Source: Acidobacteriota bacterium (GTDB taxonomy: Bacteria > Acidobacteriota > Terriglobia > Terriglobales > Acidobacteriaceae). Taken from it: a stretch of 5,384 bases of DNA. Numbering within the stretch: the first letter of the stretch is position 1; each line of letters begins with the position of its first letter. Where the stretch lies: NCBI GenBank assembly GCA_021810815.1, contig JAJZHR010000206.1, positions 1-5,384 on the forward strand. The letters run 5' to 3'. This document shows positions 1 through 5,384 of the stretch, one piece after another. The notes below the pieces were generated by a model. It did not search any database. It had not been told where the DNA came from and worked only from the letters and a program-made list of their open reading frames with translations. The position numbers were made by a program, and so were the translations under genes.

Positions 1-78
1 CGCCGGCTTGCCGCCGAACTTCGGCTTGCTCCCAAACGCTGGCTTGGCTCCGAACTTCGGCTTCCCGCCAAAGTCCGG
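1..78 (-). repeat. KPxFGx hexapeptide repeats, third block (continues past the edge)
   Basis: Residues 619-644 of the gene at 1-1932 show an exact 6-residue (18-bp) period with F at 621, 627, 633 and 639. The units read PDFGGK, PKFGAK, PAFGSK and PKFGGK. Each unit carries one lysine, one proline and one phenylalanine-glycine pair. The array runs off the window, so its full length is unknown. Confidence 0.9.
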
Positions 79-1932
79 CTTGCCTCCCCGAGCCGCCGGC
101 TCGACCGAAGGACGCGGCTTGGAGTCGCTGCCGCCGTAGTAATTGCCCTTCTTGTCCACCGGACGGTTCTCTCCCGGCTTGCCTTCGGCCCGCTTGGGGA
201 AGCGGGGAGCGTCGAAGCGCTTGAACTGCGGATTCGTGTGATTGGTCTCCCCCTCGGCCCGCGGCCCTGCCGTCCGCTCAGGACGGCTGCCAAATCCCGG
301 CTTGCCGCCAAATGCAGGCTTCCTTCCAAATCCCGGCTTCGCGCCAAACGCAGGCTTCCCGCCTGCCGGACGAGCGCCAAACGATCCCGTCGATGGCGTG
401 CGCGGTCCAAACGATGGCTTGCCGCCAAATCCGGGCTTCCCGCCGAACGAGGGCTTGCTGCCATAAGCGGGCTTGCCCCCGAATCCGGGCTTCGCTCCAA
501 ACGCCGGCCGAGCTCCGCCTTCCTTCCGCTCATACGGCCGCGACGGACGCTCGCTCGCTCCTTCGCCCGCACCCTTCTCCGCCCACGGCTTGTTGTACTC
601 CGGCTTGCCAGCAGACCCAGGTCTGTCCCCAAAGCTCCTCGGTTTGTCGCCAAAGCTCCGAGCCTTGTCCCCAAATGTCCTCGGTTTGTCGCCGAACGCC
701 CGTGGCTTGTCCCCAAACGTCCGCGGCTTGCCGGCGAACGTCCGTCCGCCCGGCCTTCCCTCGGCCCCGCGTCCAGCTCCGCCAACTCCCACGCGGCTGG
801 CGAAAGCCTTCTTCCCGAAAGCCTTCTTCTCCCGCGCCGAAGCTCCCTCTCCCGAAGGCTTCGGGCTGAACGGCCTGCTTCCCGCCGCCGCTTCTCCCTC
901 CGCCGGCCGCTTGAACGGTCTCCGCTCGCGCTCTTCCTTCGGTGCCGCAGCATCGCCCAGCGTCTTGATCGCCGACCTCCGCTTCTTCAGAGCGCCTTCC
1001 GCTCCGGCAGCGCCTTCCGCGACTCCCTCTGCCTCAGCCCCAGGCTCCGACACCTCGGCAAAGTCCGGCAGGTCGCCCGCAATGTGCAGCAGCGTCTTGC
1101 CTTCCAGCACCACCGTCTCCAGTTGGCTCGCCGCCGTCAGCCCATGCACCACGTCCCTCACCCGCGACCGCGCCGTCAGCGGCGAAAGGAAGATCTCAAT
1201 CTCCTCCGTCTCCGCCACAATCGCCGATCCCAGGTACAGCGACACCAGCGCCGACAGCGCCGTCGGCTGCCCCGCGTTGGCTCCCGCCTTGATCTGTTTC
1301 ATGAAGCGCGCCGTGGTCAGCTCCCAGATCGCAGGGGCTCCATCCGGCTGCGGCACCGGCACCACGCGCAGAATCGCCCAAAGCTCTCCCAGCGCGCGCA
1401 AAACCGCCGCCTCCGTCACTTCGCGTCCCAGCAGGTGGATCAGTTCGGCCGCGGTCAAAGGTCCGCTGTCATGCAGAAATTGCCACGCATTCGCCGAAAG
1501 CTGCGAAACCCGTCCCGAGCCTGAAGTGGTAGGCGCCTGCTTCCAGTTGCGGTCCCCGCGCAGCGTATAGATGTAGCTGAACACAGCAGCCGAGCACACA
1601 AAGTCCGGCTGCTCTCCGCCGTATCCCGGAACCGATCCGCCCAGCACCGGCGAACTCAGCAGGTTCAGCGGAACCGCAGCTCCCTCCTGCACCAGCCGCA
1701 CCATCAGCGCGTTCGCTGGCTCCAAAGCCGCCGGCGAAGGAGACTCCATCACCATCCCGCTCACCGCCTCCACCAGCGATGGCGCGGGCGCAGGCAACTG
1801 CGCATGGCGCGGCGTAAACAGACAAAGCCCCGTGCGCGCCATCCATGCGCGCAGGTCGTCAAGGGTAAGAAGTGGCTGGCCGTTCTGGTGCCAATGTGCC
1901 GCACGTGCTGCCTGAAGCTGCTGAGAGTTCAA
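1..1932 (-). CDS. AlkZ/YcaQ-like winged-helix protein with long basic KPxFG-repeat tail (partial, 3' end outside window)
   Basis: The frame is open for 644 codons from a TTG at 1932 to the window edge, with no stop inside the window. I read it codon by codon. The TTG is chosen because GAAGGA lies 6 nt upstream and the next residues already look like folded protein (NSQQLQAARAAHWHQNG). An in-frame TTG at 1974 has no such site. Met31 is possible but would cut into the domain. Residues 1-295 are of normal complexity. They include LTLDDLRAWMARTGLCLFTP (22-41), a helix-turn-helix-like stretch LTAAELIHLLGREVTEAAVL (about 160-179), and a second similar stretch near 223-283. This resembles the tandem winged helices of AlkZ/YcaQ DNA glycosylase relatives. 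I do not see the catalytic QxQ or QxD motif of that family, so glycosylase activity is doubtful. Residues 296-397 are a charged A/E/K/R-rich linker. From 398 onward the tail is repeats of FG with K/R-P. No signal peptide is seen, so it is probably cytoplasmic. The domain assignment is tentative; the gene call itself is strong. Confidence 0.85.
   Translation of the reverse strand, partial: MNSQQLQAARAAHWHQNGQPLLTLDDLRAWMARTGLCLFTPRHAQLPAPAPSLVEAVSGMVMESPSPAALEPANALMVRLVQEGAAVPLNLLSSPVLGGSVPGYGGEQPDFVCSAAVFSYIYTLRGDRNWKQAPTTSGSGRVSQLSANAWQFLHDSGPLTAAELIHLLGREVTEAAVLRALGELWAILRVVPVPQPDGAPAIWELTTARFMKQIKAGANAGQPTALSALVSLYLGSAIVAETEEIEIFLSPLTARSRVRDVVHGLTAASQLETVVLEGKTLLHIAGDLPDFAEVSEPGAEAEGVAEGAAGAEGALKKRRSAIKTLGDAAAPKEERERRPFKRPAEGEAAAGSRPFSPKPSGEGASAREKKAFGKKAFASRVGVGGAGRGAEGRPGGRTFAGKPRTFGDKPRAFGDKPRTFGDKARSFGDKPRSFGDRPGSAGKPEYNKPWAEKGAGEGASERPSRPYERKEGGARPAFGAKPGFGGKPAYGSKPSFGGKPGFGGKPSFGPRTPSTGSFGARPAGGKPAFGAKPGFGRKPAFGGKPGFGSRPERTAGPRAEGETNHTNPQFKRFDAPRFPKRAEGKPGENRPVDKKGNYYGGSDSKPRPSVEPAARGGKPDFGGKPKFGAKPAFGSKPKFGGKPA
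283..507 (-). repeat. KPxFGx hexapeptide repeats, second block
   Basis: Residues 476-550 hold ten hexads in two runs, separated by a short irregular segment (512-526). Aromatics fall at 478, 484, 490 (Tyr), 496, 502 and 508, then at 529, 535, 541 and 547. Units include PAFGAK, PGFGGK, PAYGSK, PSFGGK and PGFGRK. At DNA level this is an imperfect 18-bp tandem repeat, a kind of sequence that can change copy number by slippage or unequal recombination. Confidence 0.9.
616..741 (-). repeat. xFGDKPR heptapeptide repeats, first block
   Basis: Residues 398-439 are six units with a 7-residue (21-bp) period: TFAGKPR, TFGDKPR, AFGDKPR, TFGDKAR, SFGDKPR, SFGDRPG. Phenylalanines are at 399, 406, 413, 420, 427 and 434. 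This block differs from the later hexads in period and in having an aspartate in nearly every unit, so it has near-balanced charge where the hexad blocks are purely basic. Confidence 0.9.
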
Positions 1933-1938
1933 AGAAGG

Positions 1939-1944
1939 TCCTTC
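1939..1944 (-). promoter_or_regulatory. Ribosome binding site for the TTG-start gene
   Basis: On the minus strand GAAGGA lies 6 nt before the TTG at 1932. It decides the start, because no ATG or GTG with comparable spacing exists in this frame between the upstream in-frame stop (TAG at 2011-2013) and codon 31. Confidence 0.65.
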
Positions 1945-2071
1945 ATTTCCGCTGCGCCATGATTGCCGTTTCAAGGGCTTCCATCCCTGAGGAGGAGCGC
2001 ATCTTCCAGTCTACCCTGAGCCGCGCCCGATGGGTGGGGAACTAAGCGAATCGTCCATGCAGCGGGTTCGT

Positions 2072-2094
2072 GTGCCCCATGTTTCGCGTTTGAG
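2072..2094. repeat. Dispersed element, degenerate copy
   Basis: This copy matches 3724-3746 at 20 of 23 positions in the same orientation, sharing GTGCCCCATGT, TCGC and TGAG. The right arm of the hairpin seen in the other copy (ACATG after GAG) is lost here, so it cannot form the same stem. Short palindromic intergenic elements of this general type are common in acidobacterial genomes as I recall them; that family assignment is inference. Confidence 0.55.
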
Positions 2095-2290
2095 CGGGTC
2101 CTCAGCGTAGGTTCGACGATCAGAGCTTTGCTGCGGACTTGAGAGGGGCGTCAATCGTCGCCAAAAGCAGAACGGGCGATAGCGGACATGTGCGCATACA
2201 TGCTGCTGCCGTTCAGGTATCCGCAGCTCTCCCCCTGAATTCGGCAATGGGGTACGCGGATGAAATCATATGCGAAAAAGAGCGCAAGTT

Positions 2291-3691
2291 TTATGGCTGG
2301 TACTTCCAGAGGTCGTTGAACTTTCCGCCGCCCTGGGCTAGGCCAATCGAGAGAGTATCTTCTCCGCCGAAGAGCCAGAGATTCCCTGATCGGTCGATCC
2401 AGCCGACGGCACTGTCACGAGCGCCTGGGACGTTGCCCGGAGCGGTCACACCCTGAGTTCCGTATGCCCCCAACTGCACAGCCTGGTTCGACCCGCTCAT
2501 CCAGGTCCATTCGCCGTTGCTATACCTCCAGAGGTCGTTGAAGTCATAGCCTGGTCCAGCGTCGCCACCGAAGAGCCAGAAATTGCCTGCCGCGTCCGTC
2601 CAACCAACACCGCCCCAGCGCGGCGGTGGAACGTTGCCAGGAGCAGCCACGCCCCGAGTTCCATACGTACCCGGCTCGTTGGCAATATTCGGCCCGCCCA
2701 TCCAGATCCATTCGCCGCCGCTGTACTTCCAGAGATCATTGAGGTTACAGTCGCCCGACGGGCACGCTAATCCATTCAAGTCGTTGCCCTGCCCACCGAA
2801 GAGCCAGAGATTTCCAGACGCATCCGTCCAAGTCACGGCGTTAGTGCGTGCGCCCGGAGCATCGCTGGCAGCAGCCGTGCCCTCGGTTCCGTATATTCCA
2901 TATTGGTCGCCCTTGTTCGAGCCGCTCATCCACGTCCATTCGCCATTGCTGTACTTCCAGAGGTCGTTGAGGATTCCGAGAGTTCCCGTCGAGTCCCGAC
3001 CAAACCCACCGAAGAGCCAGAGATTTCCAGACGCATCGGCCCAAGAGTTAGCATCGACTCGCGCCGCTGGAGTGTTGCCGGGAGCGGGTGCGCCTTGGGT
3101 GCCGTACACTCCGGCCTGACCGGTAACCGCTACGGTATTCGAGCCACTCATCCAGGTCCATTCGCCATCGCTGTACCTCCACAAGTCGTTCAGGTCCCCT
3201 CGATTTCCAGTCGAATCGATGCCAAGTCCGCCGAAGAGCCAGAAATTGCCAGAGATATCGGTCCAACTCACGGCCTGGTATCGAGCGCCGGGATGGTTGT
3301 TGGGGGACGGAAGACCAAGGGTTCCGTAGCTGCCGGGTTGCTCAGTCTGGTTCGAGCCACTTATCCATGTCCATTTGCCGTTGGTGTATTCCCAGAGGTC
3401 GTTGAGATCTCCCTGCATACCCGAGGCGTCCCCGTAGCCGCCGAAGAGCCATAAATCTCCGGACGCGTCTGTCCAGGTAGAAGCATAGGCTCGTGCGCCG
3501 GGAGTGTTGTCCGCAGCCGCCGTGCTCTGGGTTCCGTATGTGCCCGATTGATTGACGATGTTGGAGCCACTCATCCATGTCCATTCGTTATGCACCGGGG
3601 GTGGGTTAGCCGCCGCCCCCCCGCAGCCTGTGAAAGCGAGCAACGCCATTCCCACGAACATGAGCACGCATGACTTCAACCGGTGTCCCAT
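2291..3691 (-). CDS. Kelch-repeat beta-propeller lipoprotein
   Basis: This is a complete 466-residue protein ending in TAA at 2291-2293. The frame is open up to 3799, but I start at the ATG at 3691 because AAGGGAG lies 6 nt upstream and a signal peptide follows at once. The upstream part of the frame runs through a hairpin element and looks non-coding. The N-terminus has a basic GHRLK, a hydrophobic core and LAFTGC with Cys23 as probable lipidation site (a lipobox variant with Phe at -3). After a short spacer the whole protein is six kelch-like units, each starting near E-W-T-W-M-S-G-S-N, passing through a W-(T/A/I)-D-x-(S/A)-G-(N/D)-(L/F)-W-L-F-G-G core and ending N-D-L-W-(K/R/E)-Y. These should fold into a beta-propeller exported to the periplasm or cell surface. 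Kelch propellers usually bind ligands or proteins, and the repeats alone give no enzyme function or substrate. Unit 4 carries an insert with Cys310 and Cys315. In a sample of about 45 codons I counted roughly 68% GC at third positions, against about 84% in mutL. Confidence 0.9.
   Translation of the reverse strand: MGHRLKSCVLMFVGMALLAFTGCGGAAANPPPVHNEWTWMSGSNIVNQSGTYGTQSTAAADNTPGARAYASTWTDASGDLWLFGGYGDASGMQGDLNDLWEYTNGKWTWISGSNQTEQPGSYGTLGLPSPNNHPGARYQAVSWTDISGNFWLFGGLGIDSTGNRGDLNDLWRYSDGEWTWMSGSNTVAVTGQAGVYGTQGAPAPGNTPAARVDANSWADASGNLWLFGGFGRDSTGTLGILNDLWKYSNGEWTWMSGSNKGDQYGIYGTEGTAAASDAPGARTNAVTWTDASGNLWLFGGQGNDLNGLACPSGDCNLNDLWKYSGGEWIWMGGPNIANEPGTYGTRGVAAPGNVPPPRWGGVGWTDAAGNFWLFGGDAGPGYDFNDLWRYSNGEWTWMSGSNQAVQLGAYGTQGVTAPGNVPGARDSAVGWIDRSGNLWLFGGEDTLSIGLAQGGGKFNDLWKYQP
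2294..3586 (-). repeat. Six kelch-like units of 67-76 residues
   Basis: The units are residues 36-105 (3586-3377), 106-176 (3376-3164), 177-250 (3163-2942), 251-326 (2941-2714), 327-393 (2713-2513) and 394-466 (2512-2294). All keep the WxW start, the YGT centre, the WLFGG core and the NDLW end. The DNA is visibly repetitive too: CCGAAGAGCCA and CAGAGGTCGTTGA recur about once per unit. Length differences sit mainly between WLFGG and NDLW, which would be a surface loop of each blade. Confidence 0.92.
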
Positions 3692-3697
3692 ACAGAA

Positions 3698-3704
3698 CTC
3701 CCTT
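3698..3704 (-). promoter_or_regulatory. Ribosome binding site of the kelch lipoprotein
   Basis: AAGGGAG on the minus strand lies 6 nt before the ATG at 3691. It supports the internal start over the frame's first ATG at 3799 and the one at 3772. Confidence 0.75.
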
Positions 3705-3711
3705 TGTGACT

Positions 3712-3725
3712 GCCGGGTGCCGGGT
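3712..3725. repeat. Two tandem copies of GCCGGGT
   Basis: GCCGGGT occurs twice back to back (3712-3718 and 3719-3725) and a third, partial GCC follows. It abuts the dispersed hairpin element and may be part of it. Confidence 0.6.
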
Positions 3726-3746
3726 GCCCCATGTCTCGCTTCTGAG
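3724..3746. repeat. Dispersed element, intact copy
   Basis: This is the better of two copies in the window (the other is at 2072-2094, 20 of 23 matching). Its right part forms the stem described at 3730-3758. The two copies are in the same orientation about 1.65 kb apart and bracket the kelch gene. Confidence 0.55.
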
Positions 3747-3758
3747 ACATGTTTTTTT
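3730..3758 (+). terminator. Hairpin plus T-run, terminator-like on the plus strand
   Basis: CATGTCTC and GAGACATG form a perfect 8-bp stem with a 6-nt GCTTCT loop (3730-3751), followed by seven T (3752-3758). This has the shape of an intrinsic terminator for rightward transcription. However, no plus-strand gene precedes it, and on the minus strand the stem is followed by G and C, so it would not stop mutL transcripts. It may be a remnant of a dispersed palindromic element, or a 5'-UTR hairpin of the kelch mRNA ending 38 nt before the start codon. Confidence 0.45.
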
Positions 3759-3824
3759 GTTCGAACTGCCATTCGGTGATCTGGTCTGGTATAACTCAAT
3801 GCGTAAGCCCCGGTGTCGCCCCTA

Positions 3825-3840
3825 CTTCACTCAAGTGAAG
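3825..3840. promoter_or_regulatory. 16-bp palindrome, possible operator
   Basis: CTTCACT and AGTGAAG are perfect 7-bp inverted arms separated by CA. The site is in the 225-bp gap between mutL and the kelch gene, about 134 bp upstream of the kelch start. The size and two-fold symmetry suit a dimeric repressor or activator site, but I do not recognise the regulator. A compact palindrome TGCCCGGGGCA follows at 3845-3855. On the minus strand TATACT at 3886-3891 could be a -10 box for the kelch gene, but no matching -35 box is seen. Confidence 0.3.
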
Positions 3841-3916
3841 CATGTGCCCGGGGCAATTCTGTTTTTGGGCGCTCTTTCGTCCACAAGTATAGCCGCCTCA
3901 GTCAGATCCAGCCCCG

Positions 3917-5384
3917 CTAAATCCGCTGAAACGCCTTCTGAATATCCTTCATCGAATACCGCAGCACAATCGGCCTCCCATGCGGGCAGCTCGTCGGGTG
4001 CTCCGTCTTGGCCAGTTCCGCCAGCAGCCAGTCGATCTTCGCCCTCTCCAGCGGCATGTTCACCTTGATGGCCGCATGGCACGCGATCGACGCCGCAATC
4101 CTGCTCCTCCGCGTGCCCGCGTTCTCCGCCTGCTGCTCGCGCTCGTTCACCGCCAGCACCTCCTCCAGCATCCGCTCCAGCTCCCGCCCCACCAGCCCGA
4201 TCGGAGCCGCCTTCACCGCCAGCGTCCGCGGACCGAACGGCTCCGCCTCAAACCCGTTCCTCTCCAGCTCCTCCGCGATCCCAGCGAACGCCACCATCTG
4301 CGCCGGCAGCAGCTCCACCAGCAACGGCATCAGCAGCCGCTGCCGCTGCACCTGCTCCACCTCGCGCTCGCGCAGTATCTTCTCAAACAGCACCCTCTCG
4401 TGCGCCACATGCTGGTCGATGATCCACAGACCCTCCTCATTCACCGCCAGGATGAACGACTCCCGCAGTTGCCCCAGCGGCTTCAGCGTGGCCAGCGAAT
4501 TCAGCGTAGGCTGCTGCGCCTGCTCCTCCGCGCTCCCCCCGGAATACCTCGCCATCGCGTCGGCCATCCCATCCGCCATCGCACCGCCGCCATCCTGGAA
4601 TGGCAGGCTCGCCGGAAACGGCGAAGGCTCCCGAGCCTCCAGGGCGAACGCCGCCACCTCCTCAGCTCCCGGCGGCGGGCTCGACTCCCGCGCCAGCTCT
4701 GCGGCCTCCCTCTCGGCCTCCAGCCCGATCTCCGTCCCCGCCGGCGTCACGTTCAGCGTCAGCGATGGCGAAGCCTGCGCATTGGTGTGCAGCGCCGCAA
4801 AAAAACTAGCCGCCGGCCGCGCCTTGATCAGCGTATTCCGCACCGTGTCGCGCACAAAATCATGCACAAACGAATTCTGCCGGAAGCGCACCTCGGTCTT
4901 CGCCGGATGCACATTCACGTCCACCTCTTCCGGCGGCATCTCCAGGAACAGCAGCACAACAGGGAACGATGTCGGCGGAAGAATATTCCTGTAAGCCTCG
5001 CTCAGAGCATGCAGAATCAGCCGATCCCGTATCAGCCTCCGATTCACGAACACGTAAATCGAGTTCCGGTTCAGCTTCTGCAGCTCCGGCTTCGACACAA
5101 ACCCGCTCACCCGCAGGAACCCGGCCTTGGGAGCCTCGTAATCCGCCTCGCGCTTCCATGGCGGAGGCTCCGGCAGCCCCGCCCGCGCAAAGTCCATCTC
5201 TGCCGCCGCAGGCAGCATCTGCTCAAACGTGTCCCTGCCGAAAATCTGGAACAGCCGGTCGGCCGCATCCCTCACCGCTGGCGCCGACAGCAGCGTCTGC
5301 GTCGCCGAGTGCAGCTCGAAATGCTTGCCCGGATGCGCCAGCGCATAATGCGTCACCAGCGCCGCCACATGCGTCAGCTCCGTC
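3917..5384 (-). CDS. mutL: DNA mismatch repair protein MutL, endonuclease type (partial, 5' end outside window)
   Basis: The visible 488 residues (first full codon at 5383) run to a TAG at 3917-3919. MutL couples MutS mismatch recognition to strand nicking in the cytoplasm. The window opens in the second half of the N-terminal ATPase/transducer region (ELTHVAALVTHYALAHPGK), which corresponds roughly to residue 170 of E. coli MutL. Conserved family segments follow: FVNRRLIRDR (112-121) and DVNVHPAKTEVRF (155-167). Residues about 190-295 are a variable A/E/P-rich linker. The C-terminal dimerisation domain holds the metal-dependent endonuclease motif DQHVAHERVLFE (323-334), the ACHAAIK motif with Cys435, and CPHGRP with Cys466 and His468. 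These supply all the metal-binding positions known from Bacillus subtilis MutL. QRLLMP (348-353) sits where the beta-clamp-binding motif QEMIVP lies in that protein. The canonical DQHA reads DQHV here, a mild change. A MutL of this type nicks DNA itself and does not need MutH. An internal GTG at 5368 is not the start. The next gene begins 225 bp downstream. Confidence 0.97.
   Translation of the reverse strand, partial: TELTHVAALVTHYALAHPGKHFELHSATQTLLSAPAVRDAADRLFQIFGRDTFEQMLPAAAEMDFARAGLPEPPPWKREADYEAPKAGFLRVSGFVSKPELQKLNRNSIYVFVNRRLIRDRLILHALSEAYRNILPPTSFPVVLLFLEMPPEEVDVNVHPAKTEVRFRQNSFVHDFVRDTVRNTLIKARPAASFFAALHTNAQASPSLTLNVTPAGTEIGLEAEREAAELARESSPPPGAEEVAAFALEAREPSPFPASLPFQDGGGAMADGMADAMARYSGGSAEEQAQQPTLNSLATLKPLGQLRESFILAVNEEGLWIIDQHVAHERVLFEKILREREVEQVQRQRLLMPLLVELLPAQMVAFAGIAEELERNGFEAEPFGPRTLAVKAAPIGLVGRELERMLEEVLAVNEREQQAENAGTRRSRIAASIACHAAIKVNMPLERAKIDWLLAELAKTEHPTSCPHGRPIVLRYSMKDIQKAFQRI

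Larger units (their letters stand above)
1933..2290. other. Intergenic region with no supported gene
   Basis: This 358-bp stretch separates the kelch stop from the TTG-start gene. It contains the ribosome binding site at 1939-1944, a degenerate copy of the dispersed element at 2072-2094, and a 7-bp inverted repeat (CGACGAT at 2114-2120 with ATCGTCG at 2154-2160) whose 33-nt loop is too long to be convincing. A 78-codon minus-strand frame at 2011-2247 has no family resemblance, runs through the dispersed element and is not called. I see no good sigma70-type promoter and no hairpin plus T-run terminator after the kelch gene. Confidence 0.6.

Noticed and set aside
1..741. Possible CRISPR-like or satellite DNA reading of the tandem repeats
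   Set aside because: The periods are exact multiples of three, keep an open frame and vary at codon level, which fits protein repeats and not a CRISPR array with unique spacers.
238..1570. Two long overlapping plus-strand open frames (238-1524 and 473-1570)
   Set aside because: They lie opposite the winged-helix/repeat gene, their products are arginine- or proline-rich low complexity reflecting the GC bias of the other strand, they lack convincing ribosome binding sites, and the minus-strand frame has the ordered domain and repeat logic.
2114..2160. Inverted repeat CGACGAT...ATCGTCG
   Set aside because: Arms of 7 bp with a 33-nt loop and no T-run are too weak to call a terminator or RNA structure.
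2011..2247. 78-codon minus-strand open frame in the gap before the TTG-start gene
   Set aside because: It has no recognisable domain or ribosome binding site and runs through the dispersed element.
2583..3454. Plus-strand open frames opposite the kelch gene (2583-3119 and 2903-3454)
   Set aside because: Their apparent internal repeats are the antisense image of the kelch units.
3766..3795. Plus-strand promoter-like pair (CTGCCA and TATAAC, 18-nt spacing)
   Set aside because: There is no plus-strand gene downstream for it to serve, and such partial matches are frequent by chance.
4008..4994. 328-codon plus-strand open frame
   Set aside because: It is antisense to the unmistakable MutL and its serine/alanine-rich product is a shadow of that coding sequence.

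Overview
The window looks like bacterial chromosomal DNA of fairly high GC. It most likely comes from an Acidobacteriota (Terriglobales-type) genome. That assignment is inference from four things: the kind of kelch lipoprotein present, a winged-helix protein with a KPxFG-rich tail, a dispersed GTGCCCCATGTCTCGC-type palindromic element, and an endonuclease-type MutL. No rRNA, tRNA, CRISPR array, transposase or phage gene is visible.

All three supported genes lie on the minus strand, so transcription runs from high to low coordinates. (1) At 5384-3917 is the 3' three quarters of mutL, the mismatch-repair endonuclease. Its N-terminal ATPase half begins outside the window. (2) At 3691-2291 is a complete lipoprotein built almost entirely of six kelch-like repeats of about 70 residues. 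(3) At 1932-1 is a long gene that starts with TTG and is still open at the window edge. It encodes an N-terminal winged-helix-like region, tentatively AlkZ/YcaQ-related, followed by a very long basic low-complexity tail of xFGDKPR heptads and KPxFGx hexads.

The non-coding parts are 3692-3916 (225 bp) and 1933-2290 (358 bp). The first holds the kelch ribosome binding site, a 7-bp tandem repeat, a perfect 8-bp hairpin followed by seven T on the plus strand, and a 16-bp palindrome. The second holds a degenerate second copy of the hairpin element and the ribosome binding site of the TTG-start gene. The two copies of the element lie in the same orientation on either side of the kelch gene.

The gaps of more than 200 bp argue against one tight operon. 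MutL and a DNA-glycosylase-like winged-helix protein would fit a loose DNA-repair theme, but the kelch lipoprotein sits between them and has lower third-position GC, so it may be a later insertion. The long plus-strand open frames opposite the outer two genes are treated as shadows of GC-rich coding sequence. I found no clear new system. The most unusual item is the repeat-tailed protein at the left edge.
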